A DNA stretch of 64,000 nucleotides from an uncultured Prevotellaceae bacterium. GTDB lineage: Bacteria > Bacteroidota > Bacteroidia > Bacteroidales > Muribaculaceae. This document shows positions 44,625 to 53,603 of this stretch, piece after piece. The DNA lies in assembly GCA_900318335.1 (NCBI GenBank), contig ONKF01000004.1, positions 25,359 to 89,358 of the forward strand, in the 5' to 3' direction. Under the pieces are notes generated by a model. The model searched no databases. It had not been told where the DNA came from and saw only the letters and a program-made list of their open reading frames with translations. Each line of letters begins with the position of its first letter. Position 1 is the stretch's first letter. A program made the translations under genes and the position numbers.

Positions 44625-45170
44625 ATGTTGAATACAATCGCGATAAACAGCGGTAATGCGCTGGATGACAGACGGCTGAAAGAACTCTACGAGACGGCTT
44701 TCCCCATCGAGGAGCAGATACCCTATAACGATCTTATCTATCTGCTTGACAAGATGGATATTGACTATACGGCCTATTATGAGGACGGGATGCTCGTGGG
44801 TATGATGATAGTATTGCGGTTGCCCCGCTATAATTGGGGATGGTACTTTGCCGTTCGTGAGGAGATGCGAGGAAAAGGCTATGGCCATAAGATTTTCTCG
44901 GGCATACTCGAGAAATACCGGGACGGGCATCCGTTCATCGTCGATATTGAGTCTCCACTGCAGCCCGATGCACCCAATCCTGAACAGCGCGAACGCCGGC
45001 ATGCTTTTTACGTAGGCCTCGGGCTGAAAGACACACCAACGAGCCGCACCTACGAGGGTATCACCTATACCATCATGACCAGCAGCGACAAGCCGTTCAC
45101 CCAACGCGACTATGACGACATCATCAATGCCTTGCGCTCGGTCTGGAGCAACATGCCCACCGAGCAATAA
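44625..45170 (+). CDS. GNAT-family acetyltransferase
   Basis: 181 residues. The acetyl-CoA-binding motif is VREEMRGKGYGHKIFSGIL (R-G-K-G-Y-G), preceded by the usual beta strands (TAYYEDGMLVGMMIVL) and followed by FIVDIESP and RRHAFYVGLGL. Substrate is unknown. It begins 3 bp after the ABC-F stop, so the two genes are probably translationally coupled. Transcription ends at the hairpin at 45187-45220. Confidence 0.8.
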   Translation: MLNTIAINSGNALDDRRLKELYETAFPIEEQIPYNDLIYLLDKMDIDYTAYYEDGMLVGMMIVLRLPRYNWGWYFAVREEMRGKGYGHKIFSGILEKYRDGHPFIVDIESPLQPDAPNPEQRERRHAFYVGLGLKDTPTSRTYEGITYTIMTSSDKPFTQRDYDDIINALRSVWSNMPTEQ

Positions 45171-45186
45171 GACTATTTAACCTTTC

Positions 45187-45220
45187 ACGTTTGCCCTATT
45201 CGGAGCAAACGTTTATTTTT
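45187..45220 (+). terminator. Hairpin plus T-run overlapping the next promoter
   Basis: ACGTTTGC (45187-45194) pairs with GCAAACGT (45205-45212), then TTATTTTT. It would terminate the ABC-F/GNAT transcript, while its left arm contains the -33 TTTG and its tail the -7 box of the next promoter. Confidence 0.55.
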
Positions 45221-45221
45221 G
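45190..45221 (+). promoter_or_regulatory. Promoter of the 45226 gene
   Basis: TTTG at 45190-45193, 20-bp spacer, TATTTTTG at 45214-45221. The ATG follows 4 bp later, so the mRNA should be leaderless or nearly so. Confidence 0.55.
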
Positions 45222-45225
45222 CCGC

Positions 45226-46185
45226 ATGAAGTGGATGTTAACCATATTAGTGGCACTGGCCGCCCTTGTTGGGGTGGCACAGGAGAATCAGACGATTAAA
45301 CTGCAGTTTGACCAGTCCAAGGTCAACCCGCAGTTCACAATGCCTGAATTGCCTACCGCAATCACCCCCGCTACTAACATCAAACCGACATTCAACGCCA
45401 CTCTGCCCACCGCAGCCGAGCTCAATCTGGACCGCTTCTCCCGGCTGTCAGACTCCCTGGCCATCTACCAACAGGACTGGCGCGGCAACAGCCTCTCGAC
45501 CTTGCCACGTTTCCGCTACGACACCAACCCCTATAGCCGCGACTGGTCGTCGGGCGGTGTCATTACGCGTGTGGGCAACGGATACCTGACTGGAGCGGGT
45601 TCCCACACGACCTATCCCGGCATGGGCAACACATCCAGCGCCAGCATAGCGTTTACCATGCCGATGGGCGACCGCTTCCAGTTCACAGCAGGCGCGACAG
45701 GCAGCAAGTATCATTTTGACCGCAACGCATGGAATGACTTTGGCTTATTTGGGAACGCCTCATTCCGCTTGAATGACCGCCTGTCGCTCAACGCCTTCGG
45801 GCAGTATTACGGCAATCAGAGATTCCATTCAGTTGCAGCGATGCCTTTCATTGGCAGCACCTCCTACGGCGGCACCCTGGGCTGGAAAGCCAGCGATAAT
45901 TTCTCACTCGACATGGGTGCCCGCCGCATCTATGACCCATACACTGGCCAGTGGCGCACCTTGCCCGTTGTGCAACCCACATTGAACCTGTTTGGCGCTC
46001 CCATCTCGTTTGACGCGGGACCACTAATCTATCAAGTGCTTGAATACATTTTCGGTAACGGGAAGAACAACCGCAGCTGGGGAGACCCTAAATACCGCCC
46101 CGTCACGGTCCCCGACGCCGTAATGAAGCAGCCAGGCTTCAACCCCAACAGCCCCGTGCCCATCCCCGACGCCTTCCGCCGTTGA
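45226..46185 (+). CDS. Exported beta-rich protein, possible outer-membrane barrel
   Basis: 319 residues with a signal peptide (MKWMLTILVALAALVGVAQ, likely cut near VAQ). The mature part starts with a Pro/Thr-rich segment, then shows alternating aromatic and polar strands (GDRFQFTAGATGSKYHFDRN, FGNASFRLNDRLSLNAFGQYYG, SYGGTLGWKASDNFSLDMGARR), suggestive of a small beta barrel in the outer membrane. The last 60 residues are Pro/Asn-rich. I do not recognise a named family. An alternative start is the Met at 45235. It lies between the GNAT gene and a Crp/Fnr regulator, each with its own promoter. Confidence 0.6.
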   Translation: MKWMLTILVALAALVGVAQENQTIKLQFDQSKVNPQFTMPELPTAITPATNIKPTFNATLPTAAELNLDRFSRLSDSLAIYQQDWRGNSLSTLPRFRYDTNPYSRDWSSGGVITRVGNGYLTGAGSHTTYPGMGNTSSASIAFTMPMGDRFQFTAGATGSKYHFDRNAWNDFGLFGNASFRLNDRLSLNAFGQYYGNQRFHSVAAMPFIGSTSYGGTLGWKASDNFSLDMGARRIYDPYTGQWRTLPVVQPTLNLFGAPISFDAGPLIYQVLEYIFGNGKNNRSWGDPKYRPVTVPDAVMKQPGFNPNSPVPIPDAFRR

Positions 46186-46230
46186 AAAGGCATTGAAAAC
46201 GCGATTTCACGGCATTCTGCCCGCTCAAAA

Positions 46231-46262
46231 TTTGGGCAGGTGGGAAAGTTGTTGTAATTTTG
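46231..46262 (+). promoter_or_regulatory. Promoter of the Crp/Fnr gene
   Basis: TTTG at 46231-46234, 20-bp spacer, TAATTTTG at 46255-46262; leader about 15 nt. Confidence 0.65.
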
Positions 46263-46281
46263 CACGTTAAACCAGCATTGA

Positions 46282-46983
46282 ATGGCAATTAAGAGCACTA
46301 TTGAGGACATCATTAAGGAGGACCTGGCGGATATCTGGTCCATCCTGAACAGCGAGGAGAAACATCTCATCGCCGAGAATTTTGTCATCCATACCTATCG
46401 TAAAGGACAGATTATCTATGCCGAGAAAGACGAGCCGCAATTCCTGTGGTGCCTGATTAAGGGTAAGGTGAAACGCTTCAAGAACGGTGTGGGCGGCAAG
46501 CAACAGATCCTGCGCCTGTACCGGCCCATTCAATACTTTGGTTACCGCGCTTGGTTTGCCCAGGAGCCCTATGTGGCCAGCACCATGGCCATTGAGCCTT
46601 CCCAGGTGGGATGCCTGCCCATGACCGTGGTCAAGCGACTCATCGACGGGAACATGAAGTTGGCATGGTTTTTCATCCACGAGTTGTCCAAGCACCTGGG
46701 CGGCAGTGAATCCAAGGTGGTGACACTGACCCAGAAACACATCCGCGGCCGCCTGGCCGAGGCCCTGTGCATGCTGGTGGACAACTACGGCTACGAGGAC
46801 GACGGCAAGACGCTGAAAATCTATATGGCCCGTGAGGACCTGGCCAACTTGTCGAACATGACCACCGCCAATGCCATCCGCACCCTATCGGCCTTTGCCC
46901 AGGAACGTATCATCACTGTTGACGGCCGTCGCATCCGCATCGTCGACGAACCCACATTGCGCAACATCAGCCGCTTTGGATAA
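46282..46983 (+). CDS. Crp/Fnr-family transcription regulator
   Basis: 233 residues. The N-terminal cyclic-nucleotide-binding-like jelly roll (about 20-135) has YRKGQIIYAEKDEPQFLWCLIKGKVKRF. A dimer helix and a C-terminal winged helix follow, with MAREDLANLSNMTTANAIRTLSAFAQERII as the recognition helix region. It lacks the Cys cluster of FNR. The ligand is unknown. It heads an apparent operon with a DUF4924 gene (8-bp gap), rmlD and prfC. Confidence 0.85.
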   Translation: MAIKSTIEDIIKEDLADIWSILNSEEKHLIAENFVIHTYRKGQIIYAEKDEPQFLWCLIKGKVKRFKNGVGGKQQILRLYRPIQYFGYRAWFAQEPYVASTMAIEPSQVGCLPMTVVKRLIDGNMKLAWFFIHELSKHLGGSESKVVTLTQKHIRGRLAEALCMLVDNYGYEDDGKTLKIYMAREDLANLSNMTTANAIRTLSAFAQERIITVDGRRIRIVDEPTLRNISRFG

Positions 46984-46991
46984 CCGCTATT

Positions 46992-47552
46992 ATGATTATC
47001 GCTCAACAGAAACGCAAAGAAAACATCGCCGAGTATCTCCTCTACCTGTGGCAGGTCGAGGACTTGCTGCGCGCGTGTAAACTGGATATCGACACGGTCG
47101 AGAAAACCATCATCGCCCGCTACAACGTGGATGACAAGACTCGCCACGACATCAAGGAGTGGTATGAATCGCTCATCAAGATGATGGAACTGGAGAATGT
47201 GCGTGAGCGCGGCCATCTGCGCATCTGCCACAACGTGCTCATCCGCTTGAACGACCTGCACCAGCAACTGCTGGCCGACCAGAGCCGTTTTCCCGATTAC
47301 CATGCCGACTACTACCGTACACTGCCCCACATCGTGCAACTGCGCTCCACGTTACCCGAGGCCGACCGTCCCAGTGAACTGGAAACGTGCTTCAACGCCC
47401 TGTATGGCGTAATGCTGCTGCACCTGCAGGGAAAAGAAATCTCCCAGGACACCGCCGCAGCGATTTCCCAGATTTCACATTTCATCGGCATGCTTGCCGC
47501 CTATTTCAAGCGCGACGAGGAAAAACCACTGTTTGGCGAGCAGATGGAATAA
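46992..47552 (+). CDS. DUF4924 family protein
   Basis: 186 residues, helical and soluble. The N-terminus MIIAQQKRKENIAEYLLYLWQVEDLLRAC is the hallmark of the Bacteroidetes-specific DUF4924 family as I remember it. It has no catalytic motif that I can name. It is 8 bp after the Crp/Fnr gene and 18 bp before rmlD. Function is unknown. Confidence 0.75.
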   Translation: MIIAQQKRKENIAEYLLYLWQVEDLLRACKLDIDTVEKTIIARYNVDDKTRHDIKEWYESLIKMMELENVRERGHLRICHNVLIRLNDLHQQLLADQSRFPDYHADYYRTLPHIVQLRSTLPEADRPSELETCFNALYGVMLLHLQGKEISQDTAAAISQISHFIGMLAAYFKRDEEKPLFGEQME

Positions 47553-47570
47553 AAAGAGATTAGAACTATA

Positions 47571-48470
47571 ATGGAAGTAATCAATATACTCATTACAGGC
47601 GCCAATGGCCAGTTGGGTCACGAGATGCGCAATGTGCTGGCCGATGACCAGCGCTTTAATGCCATCTTTACCGATGTGGCAGGAGATGACATCGACATGC
47701 TCGACATCACCGACGAGGCCGCAGTCGAGCAGATGGTGGCCGATAACGCTATCACCATGATCGTCAACTGCGTGGCCTATACCGCCGTGGATGCGGCCGA
47801 GGACGATGAGCCACAGGCCGCGCGCCTCAATGCCGAGGCAGTGGGTGTCCTGGCACGTGTAGCCAAGCGCCATGGTGCCCGCATGGTCCATGTCTCGACC
47901 GACTACGTGTTTGATGGCAACAGTTGCATACCTTACACCGAGGAAATGCCCACGTGCCCCCAATCAGCCTATGGCCGCACCAAACTTGACGGTGAGAACC
48001 TGCTGATCGACACGCTGGGTTATGATGCCGTCATCCTGCGAACCGCATGGCTCTACTCGCCCTATGGCAAGAACTTTGTCAAGACGATGCTCACCTTAGG
48101 GCGGAGCAAACCCGCACTGAAGGTGGTGTTTGACCAGGTTGGATCCCCCACTTGTGCCCGCGACCTGGCCCGCGCTATTGTTACCGTCATCACCGCCGAT
48201 GAGTGGCACCCTGGTATCTACCACTTCAGCAACGAGGGTGTTATCTCGTGGTATGATTTCACCATCGCCATCCACCGTCTTGCAGGCATCACAACCTGTG
48301 ACGTGCAGCCTTGCCACAGCGACGAGTTCCCTGCCAAGGCCCACCGTCCCGCCTACAGCGTGCTCGACAAGACAAGATTCAAATCCACCTTCGGCGTCAG
48401 TGTCCCCTACTGGCTGGACAGCCTGCAGGAGACCCTTAAACAACTTTCATCTTTCAACAGCAAACTTTAA
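47571..48470 (+). CDS. rfbD: RmlD/RfbD, dTDP-4-dehydrorhamnose reductase
   Basis: 299 residues. The NAD(P)-binding GANGQLG lies at the N-terminus, followed by [39 protein letters not shown], the YGRTKLDGE (Y-x3-K) catalytic pair and [17 protein letters not shown]. It reduces dTDP-4-dehydro-L-rhamnose to dTDP-L-rhamnose for surface polysaccharides. The rmlA, B and C genes are not here. It is embedded between DUF4924 and prfC, an arrangement that I recall from other Bacteroidales. Confidence 0.88.
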   Translation: MEVINILITGANGQLGHEMRNVLADDQRFNAIFTDVAGDDIDMLDITDEAAVEQMVADNAITMIVNCVAYTAVDAAEDDEPQAARLNAEAVGVLARVAKRHGARMVHVSTDYVFDGNSCIPYTEEMPTCPQSAYGRTKLDGENLLIDTLGYDAVILRTAWLYSPYGKNFVKTMLTLGRSKPALKVVFDQVGSPTCARDLARAIVTVITADEWHPGIYHFSNEGVISWYDFTIAIHRLAGITTCDVQPCHSDEFPAKAHRPAYSVLDKTRFKSTFGVSVPYWLDSLQETLKQLSSFNSKL

Positions 48471-48486
48471 CAATAAACTACCATAT

Positions 48487-50064
48487 ATGTCTCTGACAAC
48501 CGAAATCACCCGCCGCCGCACATTCGCCATCATCTCTCACCCCGATGCCGGCAAAACCACGCTGACCGAGAAGCTGCTGCTCTTTGGTGGCGCAATCCAT
48601 GTGGCAGGCGCCGTGAAGTCCAATAAGATCAAGAAAACCGCCACCAGCGACTGGATGGAGATTGAGAAACAACGTGGAATCTCGGTCGCCACCTCGGTTA
48701 TGGGATTCAACTATGGCGATTACAAGATAAACATCCTGGATACTCCTGGTCACCAAGACTTTGCCGAGGATACCTACCGCACCCTCACCGCCGTCGACAG
48801 CGTTATCATCGTGGTCGATGTCGCCAAGGGTGTCGAGACCCAGACAAGGAAGCTGATGGAGGTGTGCCGCATGCGCAACACCCCCGTTATCATCTTTGTC
48901 AACAAGCTCGACCGCGAGGGCCGCGACCCGTTTGACATCCTTGACGAGTTGGAGCAGGAACTCAAGATTGACGTTCGCCCGTTGAGCTGGCCCATCAATA
49001 TTGGAGCCCACTTCAAGGGTGTGTACAACATCTATGAGCACAACATCAGCCTGTTCAAGCCCGACAAGCAGCACGTGACCGACCGCGTTGACATCAATGA
49101 CATCAACGACCCCGCTATTGATGCTGCCGTGGGCAAAGCCGATGCCGAGAAGTTGCGTGCCGACATCGAACTCATCGATGGCGTCTATCCCGACTTTAAC
49201 ACCCTCGATTACTTGGATGCCAAGGTGGCTCCAGTATTCTTTGGCTCGGCACTGAACACATTTGGTGTCAAGGAGTTGTTGGATTGCTTTGTGCGCATTG
49301 CCCCGTCGCCCCGCCCCGTGAGTGCCATCGAGCGCACCGTGGAGCCTGGCGAGGACAAGTTCACGGGCTTTGTGTTCAAGATACACGCCAACATGGACCC
49401 CAATCACCGAAGCTGCATCGCCTTTGTCAAGGTGTGCTCTGGCGTTTTCCATCGCAACGGGAACTACAAGCACGTGCGCAGCGGCAAGAGCTACCGCTTC
49501 AGCGCTCCGACCGCCTTCATGGCCCAGAAGAAAGAGATTATTGATGAGGTCTATCCTGGCGACATCGTGGGTCTGCCCGACAACGGCATTTTCAAGATTG
49601 GCGACACGTTGACCGAGGGCGAAGAACTCCACTTCCGCGGTCTGCCCAGCTTCTCGCCCGAGATGTTCAAGTACATCGAGAATTCCGACCCGATGAAGAC
49701 CAAGCAACTCAACAAGGGTCTGGAACAGTTGATGGACGAGGGTGTAGCCCAGATGTTCATCAACCAGTTCAATAACCGCAAGATTATCGGCACGGTGGGC
49801 CAGCTGCAATTCGAGGTCATCCAGTACCGACTGCTGCACGAGTATGGCGCCCAGTGCCGCTGGGAGCCCATACACCTGTACAAAGCCTGCTGGATTGAGA
49901 GCGACGACGAGGAAGCCCTTGACGCCTTCAAGAAGCGTAAGCACCAGTTCATGGCACTTGACCTCGAGGGCCGTGACGTGTTCCTTGCGGACTCTAACTA
50001 CGTCTTGCAGATGGCACAGCAGGACTTCCCGAAAATCACTTTCCACTTCACCAGTGAATTCTAA
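48487..50064 (+). CDS. prfC: Peptide chain release factor 3
   Basis: 525 residues from [31 protein letters not shown]; the frame is open upstream to 48130 but that part overlaps rmlD. GTPase motifs: SHPDAGKTT, switch [24 protein letters not shown]. The RF3-specific insert [13 protein letters not shown] and the C-terminal domain with [17 protein letters not shown] are present. It recycles RF1/RF2 from the ribosome after termination. It is 16 bp after rmlD and likely in the same transcript. Confidence 0.93.
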   Translation: MSLTTEITRRRTFAIISHPDAGKTTLTEKLLLFGGAIHVAGAVKSNKIKKTATSDWMEIEKQRGISVATSVMGFNYGDYKINILDTPGHQDFAEDTYRTLTAVDSVIIVVDVAKGVETQTRKLMEVCRMRNTPVIIFVNKLDREGRDPFDILDELEQELKIDVRPLSWPINIGAHFKGVYNIYEHNISLFKPDKQHVTDRVDINDINDPAIDAAVGKADAEKLRADIELIDGVYPDFNTLDYLDAKVAPVFFGSALNTFGVKELLDCFVRIAPSPRPVSAIERTVEPGEDKFTGFVFKIHANMDPNHRSCIAFVKVCSGVFHRNGNYKHVRSGKSYRFSAPTAFMAQKKEIIDEVYPGDIVGLPDNGIFKIGDTLTEGEELHFRGLPSFSPEMFKYIENSDPMKTKQLNKGLEQLMDEGVAQMFINQFNNRKIIGTVGQLQFEVIQYRLLHEYGAQCRWEPIHLYKACWIESDDEEALDAFKKRKHQFMALDLEGRDVFLADSNYVLQMAQQDFPKITFHFTSEF

Positions 50065-50090
50065 TACTATTTATAGCAACAATAAACTTG

Positions 50091-50127
50091 AAACTAAGGA
50101 CTATAAACTAAGGACCAAGGACTAAAA
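50091..50127. repeat. A-rich short direct repeats before the AmgK-RapZ gene
   Basis: AAACTAAGGA occurs at 50091 and 50105, followed by AAGGACTA; similar ACTAA(A/G) runs recur at 52418-52458, 58057-58089 and, on the opposite strand, 56201-56235. Confidence 0.5.
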
Positions 50128-50138
50128 AAACGATAGCA

Positions 50139-51602
50139 ATGGAAAGATTGAAAAAATTATATGAGCAATTTGTAGGTAGCCAGCCCACCGAAGTTGTCTT
50201 AATGGACAAGGCCGGTTCCAACCGCCAGTATTACCGCCTGCACGGTGAGCGCTCTATCGTGGGCGTCATCGGCGAGTCACGCGAGGAGAACGACGCGTTC
50301 ATCTACATGGCACGCCACTTCCGCGAGCAGGGGCTGTCGGTGCCCGAAGTTTTCGGTGTGAGCGAGGACCACATGGCCTATATCCAAGAGGACTTGGGCA
50401 AAAAGCCCGAGAACATCCTGTGGAACAAAATACGCCGCAGTTCCATCACCCATGCCTTTACCAGCGGTGAGAAGGAGTTGCTGTGCCGCACCATGCGCGA
50501 TCTGGTAGACATCCAGTTCAAGGGCGCGCAGGGATTTGATTACGACAACTGCTACCCTGCCAAGTGCTTTGACGAGCGCTCCATCAAGTGGGACCTGAAC
50601 TACTTCAAGTACTGCTTCCTTAAGGCCACGGGAGTGGTGTTTAACGAGGCAAAGCTGGAAAATGACTTTGAGCGCTTGACCCAGGACCTGCTGGCTGTGC
50701 CCAGCGAGACGTTCATGTACCGTGACTTCCAGTCGCGCAACGTGATGCTCGTGGGTGACGCCGACCACCCTGCCGACTGCAAACTGGCGTTTATCGATTT
50801 CCAGGGCGGTCGCCGCGGCCCGTTCTACTATGATGTCGCTTCATTTGTTTGGCAAGCCCGTGCCAAGTACCCCGAGGAGTTAAAGAAAGAACTCGTCGAG
50901 GCCTATTTGGGCAAACTCAAGGAGTATCTGCCCGACATAGATGAGAAGGAGTTCTACAGCAACCTGCGCCTGTTTGTGCTCTTCCGCACCCTGCAAGTGC
51001 TTGGAGCCTATGGTTTCCGCGGTTACTTCGAGAAGAAACCCGACTTCATGAAGAACAGCATTGTCCCCGCCATCGCCAACCTGCGCAAACTGGTCATCAA
51101 CAAACCGTTCACCCGCTATCCTTACTTGAGCCTTGTCATCGACGAGCTCGTTAATCTCAAGGACTTTGTCAGCGAGGACAAGGGACTGACCGTCAGGGTG
51201 ATGAGTTTCGCTTACAAGAAGGGCATACCTCACGACCCGTCAGGTAACGGCGGCGGCTTTGTGTTTGACTGCCGCGCCCTGAACAACCCTGGCAAGTATG
51301 ACAAGTACAAAGCCTTCACCGGACTGGATGCCAATGTCATCGAGTTCCTCCAGAAGGAGAGCACCATCGACAAGTGGCTGGAGCACGTGTATGCCCTGGT
51401 TGACGAGTCGGTAGCCCGCTACGTGAAGCGCAATTTCACCGACCTGATGGTTTGCTTCGGGTGTACTGGCGGCCAGCACCGCTCGGTATATGCCGCTGAG
51501 CACCTTGCCCAACACATTCACGAGAAATTCAACGTGCGCGTGGAACTCTCTCACCGTGAGCAGCCTGACCACGAGCGCACCCTTAATCCTATTGACCGAT
51601 AA
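50139..51602 (+). CDS. AmgK-like amino-sugar kinase fused to a RapZ C-terminal domain
   Basis: 487 residues. Residues about 1-330 are an aminoglycoside-phosphotransferase-fold kinase resembling AmgK: AGSNRQYYRL (Gly loop), IQEDLG, the catalytic MYRDFQSRNVML (Asp196) and the metal-binding AFIDFQGGRRGPFYYDVASF. AmgK makes MurNAc-1-P (or GlcNAc-1-P) in peptidoglycan recycling. Residues about 345-487 are a RapZ C-terminal domain: VMSFAYKKGIPHD, FDCRALNNPG, TGLDANVIEFL and CFGCTGGQHRSVYAAEHLA. In E. coli RapZ this domain binds glucosamine-6-phosphate and guides RNase E to an sRNA; the N-terminal RapZ ATPase is absent here. The stop overlaps the next ATG by one base (TAATG), coupling it to a MurU-like gene. 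Confidence 0.85.
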   Translation: MERLKKLYEQFVGSQPTEVVLMDKAGSNRQYYRLHGERSIVGVIGESREENDAFIYMARHFREQGLSVPEVFGVSEDHMAYIQEDLGKKPENILWNKIRRSSITHAFTSGEKELLCRTMRDLVDIQFKGAQGFDYDNCYPAKCFDERSIKWDLNYFKYCFLKATGVVFNEAKLENDFERLTQDLLAVPSETFMYRDFQSRNVMLVGDADHPADCKLAFIDFQGGRRGPFYYDVASFVWQARAKYPEELKKELVEAYLGKLKEYLPDIDEKEFYSNLRLFVLFRTLQVLGAYGFRGYFEKKPDFMKNSIVPAIANLRKLVINKPFTRYPYLSLVIDELVNLKDFVSEDKGLTVRVMSFAYKKGIPHDPSGNGGGFVFDCRALNNPGKYDKYKAFTGLDANVIEFLQKESTIDKWLEHVYALVDESVARYVKRNFTDLMVCFGCTGGQHRSVYAAEHLAQHIHEKFNVRVELSHREQPDHERTLNPIDR

Positions 51603-52366
51603 TGAAAGCACTGATTTTTGCCGCGGGATTGGGAACACGCCTGCGCCCGCTGACCGACGACCGTCCCAAGGCAATGGTCGAGATAGCAGGCAAGCCCATG
51701 CTGCAACACGTCATCGAGCGTGTGGCGGCAGCGGGATTTGACGACATCACCATCAATATCCACCACTATGGGCAGATGATCATCGACTTCCTGGAGCAGA
51801 ACAACAACTTCGGGGTGAATATTCACATCAGCGATGAGCGCGGACTGCTGCTCGACACGGGTGGCGGTATCCTTAAGGCCCGCCAGTGGCTGGATGGCGA
51901 TGAGCCTTTCCTCGTACACAACACCGATATCATCTCCACACTCGACCTGAAGGCCTTCTACAACTATCATGTGGAGCACGATGCCTTGGCGACAATCCTC
52001 GTCAAGGAGCGCCGGACACAGCGCTACCTGCTGCTCGACGAGAATGACCGGATGTGTGGATGGACCAACAAGGCAACGGGTGAACTGAAGCCCGACCCTG
52101 AGAAATTACGGGACCTGGAGTTGAAGGAAATGGCATTCGGCGGGTTGCATATCATCTCACCGCGCATCTTCCCTCACCTGGAAAGTTACCGCCGCAAGGA
52201 AGGCGAGAAGTTCTCAATCATACCTTTCTACGTGAGCGCCTGCAAGCACCACTTGATCCACGGCTATCACCCTGACAACGACTACCTGTGGCTCGACATC
52301 GGCAAACCCGAGACCCTCGCCCAGGCTCAGGAGATATTACAATCTAACAACTCAGCCTCACGCTAA
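51602..52366 (+). CDS. murU: MurU-like sugar-1-phosphate nucleotidyltransferase
   Basis: 254 residues. The nucleotidyltransferase signature AAGLGTRLRPLTDDRPKAMVEIAGKPM (here as GLGTRLRPLT and RPKAMVEI) is at the N-terminus, with LLDTGGGILKA, HNTDIISTLD and FGGLHIISPRIF further on. Direct coupling to an AmgK-like kinase makes MurU, MurNAc-1-P uridylyltransferase, the best reading: the pair would turn salvaged MurNAc into UDP-MurNAc, bypassing the fosfomycin-sensitive step. A mannose-1-P or glucose-1-P transferase role cannot be excluded by sequence alone. Confidence 0.75.
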   Translation: MKALIFAAGLGTRLRPLTDDRPKAMVEIAGKPMLQHVIERVAAAGFDDITINIHHYGQMIIDFLEQNNNFGVNIHISDERGLLLDTGGGILKARQWLDGDEPFLVHNTDIISTLDLKAFYNYHVEHDALATILVKERRTQRYLLLDENDRMCGWTNKATGELKPDPEKLRDLELKEMAFGGLHIISPRIFPHLESYRRKEGEKFSIIPFYVSACKHHLIHGYHPDNDYLWLDIGKPETLAQAQEILQSNNSASR

Positions 52367-52417
52367 GTCGCAAAAGCGATAAATTTTCGCATTAAACTTT
52401 TGGGCTAATTATCAATC

Positions 52418-52458
52418 AAAACTAAAAACTAAAAACTAAGGACTAAAAACTAACAACT
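52418..52458. repeat. A-rich ACTAAAA direct repeats before the FMN-binding gene
   Basis: Five near-tandem copies of an ACTAAAAA/ACTAAGG unit, ending 4 bp before the ATG at 52463. Confidence 0.5.
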
Positions 52459-52462
52459 ATAT

Positions 52463-52915
52463 ATGAAAAAGACTATCATCATTGCAGCCATCATGCTGCT
52501 TGTGGCTGGCACGGCATCGCTTGATGCACGTACCAAGAAGAAAACTACCAGCAAGAAGGCCAGCACTACTCAGGTTATCTATACTGGCGACATCGCCAAC
52601 AAGGTCATCGGCTACAACGGCACCACCCCCTTGAACATCAAGGTCAAGAATGGTGTTATTGAGGACATTGAGGTACTCCCCAACCAGGAGTCACCCAGTT
52701 ACCTCAAGCGCGCCAAGGACAAGGTGCTGCCGCAATACATCGGCAAGACCGTCGCCGAGGCCAAGAGCCTCAAGCCCGACATCGCCACCGGTGCCACCTA
52801 CACCAGCCAAGCCCTCATCAAGAATATCCAGATGGGCCTTGACCAGGCAAAGTCATCATCCGCCACCAATAAGAAAGCGGCCACCAAAAAGAAAACCACT
52901 AAAAAACGCCGCTAA
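52463..52915 (+). CDS. Small exported FMN-binding-domain protein
   Basis: 150 residues. A signal peptide (about 1-22, ending ASLDA) is followed by a Lys/Thr-rich linker, then an FMN_bind-type domain: YTGDIANKVIGYNGTTPLNIKVKNGVIEDIEVL and the flavinylation motif DIATGATYTS (Thr112). In NqrC/RnfG-type domains the Thr of S/T-GAT receives covalent FMN from the exported transferase ApbE. The C-terminal 25 residues are Lys-rich and probably disordered. It would serve as a small extracytoplasmic electron carrier. No ApbE or reductase gene is adjacent. Confidence 0.75.
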   Translation: MKKTIIIAAIMLLVAGTASLDARTKKKTTSKKASTTQVIYTGDIANKVIGYNGTTPLNIKVKNGVIEDIEVLPNQESPSYLKRAKDKVLPQYIGKTVAEAKSLKPDIATGATYTSQALIKNIQMGLDQAKSSSATNKKAATKKKTTKKRR

Positions 52916-53003
52916 GCCTCGCTCGGTTCATCAATATGTTCGGGGCATTAAGAGATTTGTCAATGATGGCCAAGGGAAGCAATACACATCAACCTGAAGT
53001 GCT

Positions 53004-53528
53004 ATGAAGAGTTATATCGAGATTAAAGTGCCTATCAGGTTTGAGGATTCCTGGTTCAGGCAGTTGAGGGACTTACTTGACGGTGTCGATATCCGCTGGC
53101 AACGAGGATATTACCACATCACGATGGCGTTTCTGGACTTCGCACCCGACAAGGTGAACATGATACCGGGATTGAACGGGATACTTGACGACGCTGTGGC
53201 TCCTGTCATCACATTTGACATGCTCGACGCTTTCGCATCGGGTTATCACAGGCAGGTCATTCACCTCACGACCACCGAGGCTCCCGAGGAATTCTTGGAC
53301 ATGGTGAAACAAATCAGGCAGTATTTCCTGGCTAAAGGCTGCGAGATTCAGTCCGATTTCAAGTTGCATGTCACCCTGGGCAGGGTTCAGGACCCCAGGA
53401 TGAACGTACGCAAACTCAAGGATATCATCAGCGAGGTGGATCTGCCCACATTCACGATGGAATTGACCGATGTAGAGTATCGCGTCTTCCGTGGCAAGAC
53501 CCTTGGCCTGTGGAAACTCTCCAACTGA
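53004..53528 (+). CDS. 2H phosphoesterase (LigT/2'-5' RNA ligase-like)
   Basis: 174 residues, cytoplasmic. The two HxT motifs of the 2H superfamily are present: HITMAFL (His38) and HVTLGRV (His122), about 84 residues apart as expected. The family includes RNA 2',3'-cyclic phosphodiesterases and tRNA ligase-type enzymes. The exact substrate is unknown. It ends at a perfect 20-bp bidirectional terminator. Confidence 0.8.
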   Translation: MKSYIEIKVPIRFEDSWFRQLRDLLDGVDIRWQRGYYHITMAFLDFAPDKVNMIPGLNGILDDAVAPVITFDMLDAFASGYHRQVIHLTTTEAPEEFLDMVKQIRQYFLAKGCEIQSDFKLHVTLGRVQDPRMNVRKLKDIISEVDLPTFTMELTDVEYRVFRGKTLGLWKLSN

Positions 53529-53541
53529 ATGCCATAACCAT

Positions 53542-53588
53542 TAAACAAGAATCCGCTGGACTTGTTCAGTCCAGCGGATTCTTGTTTA
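53542..53588. terminator. Bidirectional terminator, 20-bp perfect palindrome
   Basis: 53542-53561 is the exact reverse complement of 53569-53588 with a 7-nt loop TTGTTCA. It lies between the convergent 2H phosphoesterase and 53604 genes and ends in TTGTTTA on the plus strand. Confidence 0.85.
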
Positions 53589-53603
53589 ACTTCATATGGG
53601 TAA

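Noticed and set aside
48130-48486. N-terminal extension of RF3 from 48130
   Set aside because: It overlaps rmlD in another frame, and the RF3 family starts at the ATG at 48487.
50139-51602. Aminoglycoside phosphotransferase (resistance) annotation for the kinase half
   Set aside because: The fold is shared, but similarity to AmgK, the RapZ domain and coupling to a MurU-like gene fit amino-sugar salvage.
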